From CAXXOK01 sp963678055 (GTDB lineage Bacteria; Bacillota; Clostridia; Christensenellales; Aristaeellaceae): 64,000 bases of DNA. This document shows, piece after piece, positions 26,986 to 34,061 of the stretch (its first letter is position 1; each line of letters opens with the position of its first letter). The stretch is taken from positions 930,001 to 994,000 of the forward strand of contig OY782679.1 in NCBI GenBank assembly GCA_963678055.1, written 5' to 3'. A program made the translations under genes and the position numbers. The notes under the pieces were generated by a model. The model worked only from the letters and a program-made list of their open reading frames with translations. It was not told where the DNA came from and did no database searches.

Positions 26986-28320
26986 ATGGAACTGAACGTA
27001 TTTTTAGATCAATTATTTGCTAAAGCCAAAGAAGCCGGGCTGGAAGCCGCCGAGGCCTATATAGCAGAGGATGAAAGCTTCCATGCCATGGCGACCGACG
27101 GCGAAATTACCCAATATTCGTCCAACCTTACCAAGGGGCTTTCCCTGCGGGTGAAGGTGAACGGAAAAATCGGGTATGCGTCCACCGAAGCCTTTGACGA
27201 GGACGCCATCGGCTGGCTGCTGGAAAACGCGATTGACTCCGCCGTGCTCTGCGAGGATACCTCCGAGCAGTTCATCTACGACGGCAAGGAGGAAAACGCT
27301 GCCCTGAATTTAGAGGGAGATATCGGCGATCCTGCCGATAAATTGCAGTTTGTGCTGGACAGCGAAACGGCTGCCAAGGGCACGGACGCGCGCATTTATA
27401 AGGTGGGATATAACACCATTATCTCTAGCAAGGAATCCGTACGCATTGTCAACACCTATGGCATGGACAAGCAGTTCACCGCCACCTACGGCATCGCTTA
27501 TCTGATGCCCCTGGCCAAGGATGGCGAATCCAACACATCCGGCATTGCAATTCAGATTGGACGCGGCTTTAGCGCCCTGAATGCAAACAAGCTCGGCAAG
27601 GAAGCGGCGGAGGATGCCATATCCATGCTGCATGCATCAACTGTAGCGTCCGGGCAGTACCGTGTTGTGCTTCGCCCGCGAGCCATGGCGGATATGCTGA
27701 GCGTATTTTCAAGCACCTTTTCTGCTGAAATCGTGCATAAGGGCCTGTCGGCCTATAAAGGCAAACTGGGCGAAACGGTCGCGGCAGAGTGCATCACCCT
27801 GATGGACGATTCCCTGCTGACACAAGGCATTGCCTCCCGGCCGTTTGATGCCGAGGGCGTGCCCGGCGGCTCGCACGCGCTGATTGAAAACGGCGTGCTG
27901 AAAACCTTCCTGCACAATTTGAAAACGGCGAAAAAGGACGGAGTTAAATCCACCGGCAACGCCAGCAAGGCGGGGTACTCCGCGCCCATTCAAATTGCAC
28001 CGACGAACTTCTATATTAAACCCGGCACCACGGACTATGCCGATATGCTCAGCGCTATGGGCGATGGCCTGGTGATTACCGAAGTCTCCGGCCTGCACGC
28101 AGGTGCCGATGCGGTCAGCGGCGACTTTTCCCTGCTGTCCAAGGGCTTCCTGGTTAAAGGCGGCAAGGTGGAACGGCCTGTGGAACAGATCACGATTGCG
28201 GGTAACTTCTACCAGATGCTTAAAGAGATCCGTACCGTTGGCAGCGACCTGGCTTTCCCAGAAGGCGCAGTTGGATCCCCAAGTATCGATGTGGGCAAGC
28301 TTAGCGTGGCAGGTAACTAA
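26986..28320 (+). CDS. pmbA: TldE/PmbA subunit of TldD/PmbA protease
   Basis: 444 residues; ATG 26986 is chosen for AAGGAG at 9 bases. It belongs to the PmbA/TldE family and lacks the HExxxH motif, as expected for the non-catalytic partner; the equivalent region reads GLSAYKGKLGETVAAECITLMDD, after VVLRPRAMADML. C-terminal blocks APTNFYIKPG, EVSGLHAGADAVSGDFSLLSKGF and TIAGNFYQMLKEI match. It forms an operon with tldD and is followed by a strong terminator. Confidence 0.94.
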   Translation: MELNVFLDQLFAKAKEAGLEAAEAYIAEDESFHAMATDGEITQYSSNLTKGLSLRVKVNGKIGYASTEAFDEDAIGWLLENAIDSAVLCEDTSEQFIYDGKEENAALNLEGDIGDPADKLQFVLDSETAAKGTDARIYKVGYNTIISSKESVRIVNTYGMDKQFTATYGIAYLMPLAKDGESNTSGIAIQIGRGFSALNANKLGKEAAEDAISMLHASTVASGQYRVVLRPRAMADMLSVFSSTFSAEIVHKGLSAYKGKLGETVAAECITLMDDSLLTQGIASRPFDAEGVPGGSHALIENGVLKTFLHNLKTAKKDGVKSTGNASKAGYSAPIQIAPTNFYIKPGTTDYADMLSAMGDGLVITEVSGLHAGADAVSGDFSLLSKGFLVKGGKVERPVEQITIAGNFYQMLKEIRTVGSDLAFPEGAVGSPSIDVGKLSVAGN

Positions 28321-28340
28321 ACCCCAAGCATACAAAAAAA

Positions 28341-28367
28341 CAAGCCGCACCTGCGGCTTGTTTTTTT
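28341..28367. terminator. Bidirectional terminator between pmbA and ABC permease
   Basis: CAAGCCGC (28341-28348) pairs with GCGGCTTG (28353-28360), flanked by A and T runs; shared by convergent operons. Confidence 0.9.
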
Positions 28368-28379
28368 GTTTTATGGTTT

Positions 28380-29234
28380 TTACTTCTGCTTGCGTTTTAC
28401 ATGCAACAGTGACAGCAGGAAGAATAGCACCCCGATGCCCAGCAGGAACAGCAGGCTGAACCCTACGGATACCTGCTTGTCGCCGAAGAAGTACACGATG
28501 CCCAGCTCTTTTTTAATGCCCAGGATGGTCGCATCCGGCAGAACGGAGACATAGGGCGCGAAAAAGGAATCTGTCATCAACTGGCGCAGCAGCACCACCG
28601 CGTGGGAGGTCGGGAACAGCTTGATAACCCACTGTACGCTCTCAGGCAGTACGCCGATGGGAATGTATATACCCGTCACAAAACCAATTAACGTGCCAAG
28701 CAAGGTGGACGCTGTGCTGAAAGACGATTCGGTGGAGAAGAAATACGCAAAGAAGAACACCATGGATGTATTACAGAACGTGCCCAGCAAAAGGATGCCC
28801 GCCGCTTGCAGGTATTCCAGCAGCGTCATCAGTGTTCCGCCCTGGGCAAAAATGTACACCTGCGCCACCAGCATGGTGATGGCCGACATGATAAACCCAA
28901 TGATAAACGCGGCGGAGATATACCCGCCGATCAGCTTCCAGCGGCGGATGGGGGAGGTGTAAAAATCCTGAATGATGCGCTTGGCCTTGTCGTCGACCAT
29001 CACGCCGAACGCGCCCATGGCAGCTGTGATGGAGGTAATGGCCGTAAGCCCGGCCACCAGCCAGCGGTCTACCAGGATACGAGTGTTGGGGATTTCGTCC
29101 ATGTAGGAGGCCATGTTGTTGCCCAGGAACAGTGCATACAGGCCGATCACGATTAAGGAAGCGAGCAGGGAGTAAAACACCGCAGCTTTATCGCGGAAGT
29201 AGACGAGCAGATTCCGCTTCATAAACAGTTTCAT
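28380..29234 (-). CDS. ABC-2 type transporter permease
   Basis: 284 residues with about six membrane helices: one near residues 16-38, then a cluster from 55 to 185, and the last at 255-278. ABC-2 hallmarks are a cytoplasmic N-terminus (MKRNLLVYFRDKAAVFYS), DDKAKRIIQDFYTSPIRRWKLIGGY, and TGIYIPIGVLPESVQWVIKLFPTSHAVVLLR. It pairs with the ATPase gene that it overlaps by 4 bases. Exporters of this type move drugs, lipids or polysaccharides; the cargo is unknown. Confidence 0.9.
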   Translation of the reverse strand: MKLFMKRNLLVYFRDKAAVFYSLLASLIVIGLYALFLGNNMASYMDEIPNTRILVDRWLVAGLTAITSITAAMGAFGVMVDDKAKRIIQDFYTSPIRRWKLIGGYISAAFIIGFIMSAITMLVAQVYIFAQGGTLMTLLEYLQAAGILLLGTFCNTSMVFFFAYFFSTESSFSTASTLLGTLIGFVTGIYIPIGVLPESVQWVIKLFPTSHAVVLLRQLMTDSFFAPYVSVLPDATILGIKKELGIVYFFGDKQVSVGFSLLFLLGIGVLFFLLSLLHVKRKQK

Positions 29235-30145
29235 TCTCTCAGCTCCTTCCCCGTAATGCCCAGAAACGCGTCATCCATCGAGCCGACGGTGACCTCAAAC
29301 CCTTTCAGGTGCGGCCGGCAGCGCTCGATGATCGGCAGTGAATCGAAGGTATCGCTGATGCCGATAATCAGGTTATCAGCCACCTGCGCGTATTCCAGCG
29401 TTTCTTCGGCCAGAATGGCTTTTACGGCATCCATATCGGCGCAGTTGAGGATGAGCTTGTCCTGTGCATACTCGGTGCACAGCTCCGTTGGCGTGCCCTT
29501 GGCGGCGATCTTGCCATCGTCGATGACGATTACATAATCCGCGCCGTCGGCTTCCTCCATATAATGGGTGGTCAGGAACACGGTCATGCCGGTGGTTTTT
29601 TGCAGGTCCAAAATGGTATCCCACACGGCGCGGCGTGTATGCGGGTCCAGCCCCGTGGTCGGTTCATCCAAAAACAGCACTTCCGGCTGGGTGACCAGTG
29701 CGCGGGCGATATCGGCACGCCTGCGTTGCCCGCCGGACAATTTACCGTAGCGCCGGTCGGCAAACGACTCAATACTAACGGCCGCAATGGCGTTATCAAC
29801 CGCCTGTTTCAGCGCTTTGCCGCTTAAGCCGTACAGCGAGCCGCGTATGCTCAGGTTTTCCCGCACGGTCAGGAGCTTGTCCAGCAGCCCGTCTTGAAAG
29901 ACCACACCGATGGAACTGCGGATGCCGTCATCCTGCTTGCCGAGGACATACCCGTTCACCGTCACGGTGCCGCTGTTGGGCTGTAGAAAGGTACAGATGA
30001 TGTTGATGGTGGTCGATTTGCCCGCACCGTTGGGGCCCAGAAAGGCGAACAGCTTTCCTTTTTCTGCAAAAAAGCTGATGTCTTTTACGGCCTGTACATC
30101 GCCGTAGGATTTGCTTAAGTTTTTGACTTCAATAATATGATCCAT
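29231..30145 (-). CDS. ABC transporter ATP-binding protein (CcmA/DrrA type)
   Basis: 304 residues. Walker A GPNGAGKST (about residue 38), Q-loop VVFQDGLLD, signature LSGGQRRRADIARALV, Walker B VLFLDEPTTGLDPHTRR, H-loop TTHYMEEAD. The C-terminal extension (about residues 220-304) fits DrrA-like export ATPases. It lies 10 bases downstream of proA on the same strand and overlaps the permease, so proA-ATPase-permease are probably cotranscribed; the link to proline is not obvious. Confidence 0.93.
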   Translation of the reverse strand: MDHIIEVKNLSKSYGDVQAVKDISFFAEKGKLFAFLGPNGAGKSTTINIICTFLQPNSGTVTVNGYVLGKQDDGIRSSIGVVFQDGLLDKLLTVRENLSIRGSLYGLSGKALKQAVDNAIAAVSIESFADRRYGKLSGGQRRRADIARALVTQPEVLFLDEPTTGLDPHTRRAVWDTILDLQKTTGMTVFLTTHYMEEADGADYVIVIDDGKIAAKGTPTELCTEYAQDKLILNCADMDAVKAILAEETLEYAQVADNLIIGISDTFDSLPIIERCRPHLKGFEVTVGSMDDAFLGITGKELRE

Positions 30146-30155
30146 ACAGTTCCTC

Positions 30156-31448
30156 TTATTGATCGATGGGTTTGTGAATCAGGGGCGTTTTGCCGTCGTT
30201 GATATCGGCCAGGGTGTGGCCATTGCCATAGAGTTTGTATTTGTAGGTACACAGGCCTTCCAGCCCCATGGGGCCGCGCGCGTGCAGTTTGCCGGTGGCG
30301 ATACCCACCTCCGCGCCCAGCCCGAACATGAAACCGTCGGCCAGCTGGGTGGAGCAGTTGGCGAATACATCCGCGCTGTCCACCAGCGCCATGAAGTGCT
30401 CAATGGCTTCACTGTTCTTGGATACGATGCAATCCGTGTGCCCGGAGCCATAGGTATTGATATGGTCAATCGCCTCATCCAGGCTGCCAACGATTTTCAC
30501 CGCGAGGATGGCATCCAGATATTCGGCGGCCCAGTCCTCCTGAGTGGCGTGCTTGCACTCAATCAGAGCAAAGGTTTCGTCATCGCCGCGGATTTCCACA
30601 TTCTTGGTCTTCAGCGCTACGGCCGCTACAGGGAGAAAGTCCTTGGCGCAGTCGCGGTGCACCAGCAGGGTTTCGGCGGTATTACACACCGAAAAGCGGT
30701 TGGTTTTGGAATCGAGCGATACCTTCAGGGCGGTCGCCAGATCGGCGGCCTGATCGATATACACATGGCAAACGCCATCGGCATGGCCGAGCACGGGGAT
30801 GTTGGAGTTATCCATAATATAGCGGACGAACTCTTTCGAGCCGCGCGGGATAATCAGGTCGATACAATCGTCCTGCTTCAGCATTTCGCTGACATCCTCG
30901 CGGGTTTTCAGCAGTTGGCACCAGCCATCCGGGATACCGGCGTCCGCGCTGCCCTGGACAATCGCGTCAAACAGGGCCTGGTTGGTACGCATGGCCTCGC
31001 GCCCGCCTTTGAGCAGTACCGCGTTGCCGGATTTCAGGCACAGTGAGGATATCTGCACCAGGGCATCGGGCCGGCTTTCAAATATCACGCCGATTACGCC
31101 GATGGCGCAGGATGTACGGTAAAGCTTAAGCCCCTCGGCCAGTTCGTTGGCGTATTGTACTTTACCCAGCGGATCGGGCAGCTTGGCAAGGGCGTGCAGC
31201 CCTTCCAGCACGCGGTCTGCTTTCTCCTGCCCAAACTTCAGGCGGGAGAGTAACGGTGCGGCAAGTGCTTCGTCTGCGGCTTGCTGTAAATCCAACTCAT
31301 TGGCGGCAAAGATGGCCGGTAAATGCTCCTGAATGCTTTTGGCGATGGCAGTCAGCGCGGCGTTGCGCTGCTCCACATCCAGTGTGGATAGTAAAAGACC
31401 CGCACGGCGTGCATCTTGCGCCATGGAGCGGATCGAATCATCAGACAT
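30156..31448 (-). CDS. proA: Gamma-glutamyl phosphate reductase (glutamate-5-semialdehyde dehydrogenase)
   Basis: 430 residues. It reduces gamma-glutamyl phosphate to glutamate-5-semialdehyde in proline synthesis using NADPH. Seen: ARRAGLLLSTLDVEQRNAAL, GVIGVIFESRPDALVQISSLCLKSGNAVLLKGG, LIIPRGSKEFVRYIMDNSNIPVLGHADGVCHVYID, the catalytic cysteine in FSVCNTAETLLVH, and the C-terminal ARGPMGLEGLCTYKY. proB is not adjacent, which is less common. Its promoter shares a -35 box with smpB. Confidence 0.96.
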   Translation of the reverse strand: MSDDSIRSMAQDARRAGLLLSTLDVEQRNAALTAIAKSIQEHLPAIFAANELDLQQAADEALAAPLLSRLKFGQEKADRVLEGLHALAKLPDPLGKVQYANELAEGLKLYRTSCAIGVIGVIFESRPDALVQISSLCLKSGNAVLLKGGREAMRTNQALFDAIVQGSADAGIPDGWCQLLKTREDVSEMLKQDDCIDLIIPRGSKEFVRYIMDNSNIPVLGHADGVCHVYIDQAADLATALKVSLDSKTNRFSVCNTAETLLVHRDCAKDFLPVAAVALKTKNVEIRGDDETFALIECKHATQEDWAAEYLDAILAVKIVGSLDEAIDHINTYGSGHTDCIVSKNSEAIEHFMALVDSADVFANCSTQLADGFMFGLGAEVGIATGKLHARGPMGLEGLCTYKYKLYGNGHTLADINDGKTPLIHKPIDQ

Positions 31449-31477
31449 ACAAGGGTCCTCCTTACAGGTTTGTATAC

Positions 31478-31506
31478 ATTATAGTGTAGGGGTTAAATCT
31501 TTGCAA
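31478..31506 (-). promoter_or_regulatory. Predicted proA promoter
   Basis: Minus strand TTGCAA (31506-31501), 17 bases, TATAAT (31483-31478). The palindromic TTGCAA is also the -35 of the smpB promoter. Confidence 0.65.
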
Positions 31507-31528
31507 CAAGCGTGAATTATGGTATAAT
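31501..31528 (+). promoter_or_regulatory. Predicted smpB promoter
   Basis: TTGCAA (31501-31506), 16 bases, TATAAT (31523-31528) with an extended TG-G before it. Confidence 0.75.
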
Positions 31529-31587
31529 GAGATGCGTGTTAAACTTCGGTGAGACACGCCAACGTTATCTATAGGGGAGGAAGCTTT

Positions 31588-32049
31588 GTGCCGCGGCAAA
31601 AAGGCATTAAGCCCATCGCCCACAACAAGAAAGCTTTTCACGAGTATTTCGTGGAAGACCGGTATGAATGTGGGATGAGTTTACGCGGTACTGAGGTCAA
31701 AAGCGTACGCGACGGGCGAATTAATTTAAAAGAGAGTTTTTGCTTGATACGCAACGGCGAGATTTTCGCCGAGGGTATGCATATCAGCCCATACACGCAG
31801 GGCAGTATGTACAACCCCGATCCGCTACGCCCAAAAAAGCTGCTCCTGCACCGCGATGAAATTCGCAAGTTGCAGGGCCTTGTCAGCCGCAAGGGCTATA
31901 CGTTGATTCCCCTGAAAGTCTACCTAAAGGACGGACTGGTCAAGCTTGAACTTGGCGTATGCCGGGGCAAGCAACTGCACGACAAACGCGACAGCGAAGC
32001 AAAGCGCGACGCTAACCGCGAAATGGAACGGGCGTTCAAGGCCATGTAA
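31588..32049 (+). CDS. smpB: SsrA-binding protein SmpB
   Basis: 153 residues from GTG 31588, which has GGGGAGG upstream; a longer frame from 31549 adds non-family sequence. SmpB binds tmRNA and delivers it to stalled ribosomes. Motifs: AHNKKAFHEYFVEDRYECGMSLRGTEVKSVRDGRINLKES, GMHISPY, RPKKLLLHRDEI, LKVYLKDGLVKLELGVCRGK and the basic tail KRDSEAKRDANREMERAFK. The tmRNA gene follows 42 bases later, so the two trans-translation components are linked. Confidence 0.97.
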   Translation: MPRQKGIKPIAHNKKAFHEYFVEDRYECGMSLRGTEVKSVRDGRINLKESFCLIRNGEIFAEGMHISPYTQGSMYNPDPLRPKKLLLHRDEIRKLQGLVSRKGYTLIPLKVYLKDGLVKLELGVCRGKQLHDKRDSEAKRDANREMERAFKAM

Positions 32050-32090
32050 ACGCCGTTTCGATACCATCGACTTCATACCCAAAACATCAT

Positions 32091-32436
32091 GGGGATGTTC
32101 CGGTTTCGACGGGGGTTATTGAAGGTCGGGTAAGCGAGCTGCGGCCCTGTACCGCATAACAACGGGAACAAAACGAACTGACAATAATCAGTTAGCTTTC
32201 GCAGCTTAATGCTGCGCGTCGACCCTGGCAGCCTACGGGCCTGGTCATCGGCGTCATTTACGTAGGGAACGAGCACCGCCAAAGCTTTGAGGCCTTGCCC
32301 GTAATTATGAAGCTACCGGAGGCTTAAGCCCGTCTAGCGGCGTCTGCCAACGGAAAATTCAAATGCTCGACTGCGCTCGGAGAAAACCTGACAATCAAGC
32401 TTTCGGACAGGGGTTCGACTCCCCTCATCTCCACCA
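32091..32436 (+). ncRNA. ssrA: Transfer-messenger RNA (tmRNA)
   Basis: It begins GGGGATGTTCCGGTTTCGACGG, the near-universal tmRNA 5' end, and finishes with a T-arm (GGGGTTCGACTCCCC), acceptor strand CATCTCC and encoded A-CCA (32433-32436). The acceptor pairs with GGGGATG. The tag reading frame ends at TAA 32207-32209 and reads (R)TDNNQLAFAA, with a hydrophobic Ala-Ala end as expected for a proteolysis tag. Length 346 nt is normal. The 3' end is duplicated downstream and marks the start of an accessory island. Confidence 0.97.
32416..32436 (+). repeat. Attachment-like core at the tmRNA 3' end
   Basis: The last 21 bases of the tmRNA (CGACTCCCC...CTCCACCA) recur exactly at 32757-32777 and imperfectly at 41676-41696 and 47576-47596. 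tmRNA 3' ends are well-known targets of tyrosine integrases, so this is read as the resident att site. Confidence 0.7.
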
Positions 32437-32446
32437 TTACAAGAAG

Positions 32447-32474
32447 AGACCCCCATATGTGGGGGTCTTTTTCT
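32447..32474 (+). terminator. tmRNA terminator
   Basis: AGACCCCCA (32447-32455) pairs with TGGGGGTCT (32460-32468) around TATG, followed by T. Confidence 0.9.
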
Positions 32475-32530
32475 GTAATAGTCATCGGAGACGAAGGGGG
32501 AGTCGAACCCGGGAGGGCACGAAGCGTTGC

Positions 32531-32618
32531 AAAATCGACCCTGTGTGGTCGATTTTAGCTTTGTGGGCATGGGAGTTTACGACCTTGCCGCAGCACGCCA
32601 AGCGTGCGACGACTCCCC
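32531..32618 (+). repeat. 88-bp structured module, copy A
   Basis: Hairpin AAAATCGACC/GGTCGATTTT (32531-32556), a 14-base linker, then a 48-bp element (32571-32618) that opens GGGAG, contains ACGACC, an inner hairpin GCACGC/GCGTGC and closes GACGACTCCCC. Copy B at 32678 has the same lengths. Just upstream (32497-32510) a T-arm-like GGGTTCGACTCCCC lies on the opposite strand. Confidence 0.65.
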
Positions 32619-32677
32619 GTCAATGCCATGCAACATGTTGGAAAGAAACAAGAGAATCCGAGAGGTCTGGCACCGTA

Positions 32678-32765
32678 AAAAACGACCTTGTAGGGTCGTT
32701 TTTAGGCGGCAGCGTGAGGGAGGTACGACCGAGCGGGTAGCCAGCGCAGCTGGCGACGACTCCCC
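32678..32765 (+). repeat. 88-bp structured module, copy B
   Basis: Hairpin AAAAACGACC/GGTCGTTTTT (32678-32703), a 14-base linker, then a 48-bp element (32718-32765) with inner hairpin GCCAGC/GCTGGC. Stem bases differ from copy A in a compensated way. Its 3' end runs into the second att-like core. Confidence 0.65.
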
Positions 32766-32777
32766 TCATCTCCACCA
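32757..32777 (+). repeat. Second exact copy of the tmRNA 3'-end core
   Basis: 21 of 21 bases identical to 32416-32436, including the CCA. Interpreted as the distal att site left by an integrated element of which about 320 bp remain between the copies. Confidence 0.7.
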
Positions 32778-32781
32778 CATG

Positions 32782-32818
32782 AAACGCCTATGTAATAAGG
32801 ATTACATAGGCGTTTTAC
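32782..32818 (+). terminator. Hairpin terminator following the att-like copy
   Basis: A 15-base stem (32782-32796 with 32801-32815) with core AAACGCCTAT/ATAGGCGTTT and a short T run. Related hairpins with the same outer stem follow the att-like copies at 41676 and 47576. The rest of 32819-32953 holds only another inverted repeat, AAACCTGTCCCG/CGGGACAGGTTT (32867-32878, 32890-32901). Confidence 0.75.
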
Positions 32819-32953
32819 TTTGTCATCCCGCACTTTATCCCGCATTTCGTTACAATATATGGGTTTAAACCTGTCCCGGACATGAGATTCGGGACAGGTT
32901 TATCGTTGATAATTAAGGTGGATATCGTGGCTCATTGGTGATGCAATCAAGCG

Positions 32954-33466
32954 TTAATAGTCCGATGGCGGCTCGATGTAGAGTTTGTCCCGATCGAATG
33001 AAGAATCATCCCCCAGCACACTGTGGTAGATACTAACCAGCTCCGTATCCCAGGCTGTGTCAAGGGCAAAAGATGTATCATTATACCAGGTATAATCCTC
33101 TCGTTCATACGGCTCGCCGTAGGTTGCCGTCAGAGAAGTGTCAATCGCCTGAAACGCAGCCAGCGCATCGTCCTGGGTTTCATATTCGGCGGTGTACTCG
33201 ACGATGATTGCAACGAGTTCTTCGCCGCCTTCAAAACAGTAGTGGATATCGGCCTCGCCTTCGGGAGTCTCTTGCGTCCGGTAGAGCAGGTCGGCTTCCA
33301 TATACTCTTCATATATGTTGTCACCTTCACACTGGATGACTTCATCCTGGCTCATACCGAACATTACGCCGTTGCGGAAGGTGAACACGGTCGGCGTTGT
33401 GGTTTCGCTGATGGCTGCCACGGGCAGTAGCAGTACAATCATCAGACAAAGTAGCAGTTTCTTCAT
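32954..33466 (-). CDS. Small secreted protein of unknown function
   Basis: 170 residues from ATG 33466 (GAGGCGG upstream). A clear signal peptide (MKKLLLCLMIVLLLPVAAISE) is followed by an acidic domain: TFRNGVMFGMSQDEVIQCEGD, then a repeated pattern of Glu/Tyr and a C-terminal DTAWDTELVSIYHSV. The phrase FGMSQDEV resembles small extracellular domains seen in Clostridia, but I do not recognise a named family. The first gene of the island after the tmRNA; no partner is evident. Confidence 0.7.
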   Translation of the reverse strand: MKKLLLCLMIVLLLPVAAISETTTPTVFTFRNGVMFGMSQDEVIQCEGDNIYEEYMEADLLYRTQETPEGEADIHYCFEGGEELVAIIVEYTAEYETQDDALAAFQAIDTSLTATYGEPYEREDYTWYNDTSFALDTAWDTELVSIYHSVLGDDSSFDRDKLYIEPPSDY

Positions 33467-33595
33467 GTATGCCGCCTCATTTCTCTTTTTTCTTATAGTA
33501 GCACCGTGCACTGATTGTTGCAAATTATAAGTGGGTAGGGTATGAAAAACCTCGGACATGCGATCTAGGGTAACAAAGAAGAGGTGGTTGCTATC

Positions 33596-33935
33596 CTAGA
33601 ATCTATTTAAAATATTATCGTTGATACCATGTTGTTGACGATAGGAATACCACTGCTTATATAAGCTGTTTGTGTCGATTACACTGCCGTCCGGAGAGGG
33701 AAACACCCAGGGGGAGAATTATACCGTGCTACTTGAGTGGGGCGCGTTGTGTATCGATCTCGTCCCGCATACGGCCAGACAGGGCGATGTAATGGCGGGT
33801 GTTTTCGTTCTTACCCTGAGCAACGGTTTACTTTGAAGCAAAGGAGCGGGTAACATGCAGCACATTGTGTGAATATCTTCCCATTGCAATCCGCACAGTT
33901 CTCCGCGGCGCAGGCAGGGTAAAAGTGAATGAAAG
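33596..33935 (-). pseudogene. Tyrosine recombinase (integrase) remnant
   Basis: Reading the minus strand in shifting frames gives integrase catalytic-domain fragments: CLRRGELCGLQWEDI (the Arg-I region; the usual form is GLRRGELLGLRWEDI), then ENTRHYIALSGRMRDEIDTQRAPLK followed by a stop, then after a frame change VFPSPDGSVIDTNSLYK and QWYSYRQQHGINDN up to TAG at 33596. The N-terminal half and the C-terminal HxxR/Tyr boxes are absent. It is a dead integrase of the kind that targets tmRNA/tRNA genes, and accounts for most of the 33467-34061 gap. Confidence 0.75.
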
Positions 33936-34061
33936 CAGATGGTAACGATTGACGCGCTTATCCTTCATGTATTTGAATACGGTAGTAGTTGTGATATACT
34001 TTGCAACGGCAAAACTGGCGAAATGATTTACTTTGGCATTGATACGATCAGGAGGATTGTT

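Noticed and set aside
25586..28320. TldD/PmbA as part of a RiPP cluster
   Set aside because: No precursor peptide, modification enzyme or dedicated exporter adjoins it; the nearby ABC exporter is in a separate operon with proA.
32497..32510. Possible minus-strand tRNA (GGGTTCGACTCCCC T-arm)
   Set aside because: No acceptor, D-arm or anticodon arm is present; only a tail fragment.
32334..32868. Short frames over the tmRNA tail and modules (for example GGDEGSRTPVRKLDC, MGVYDLAAARQACDDSP)
   Set aside because: They translate tmRNA and repeated structured DNA; bases change in a pairing-preserving, not codon-preserving, way.
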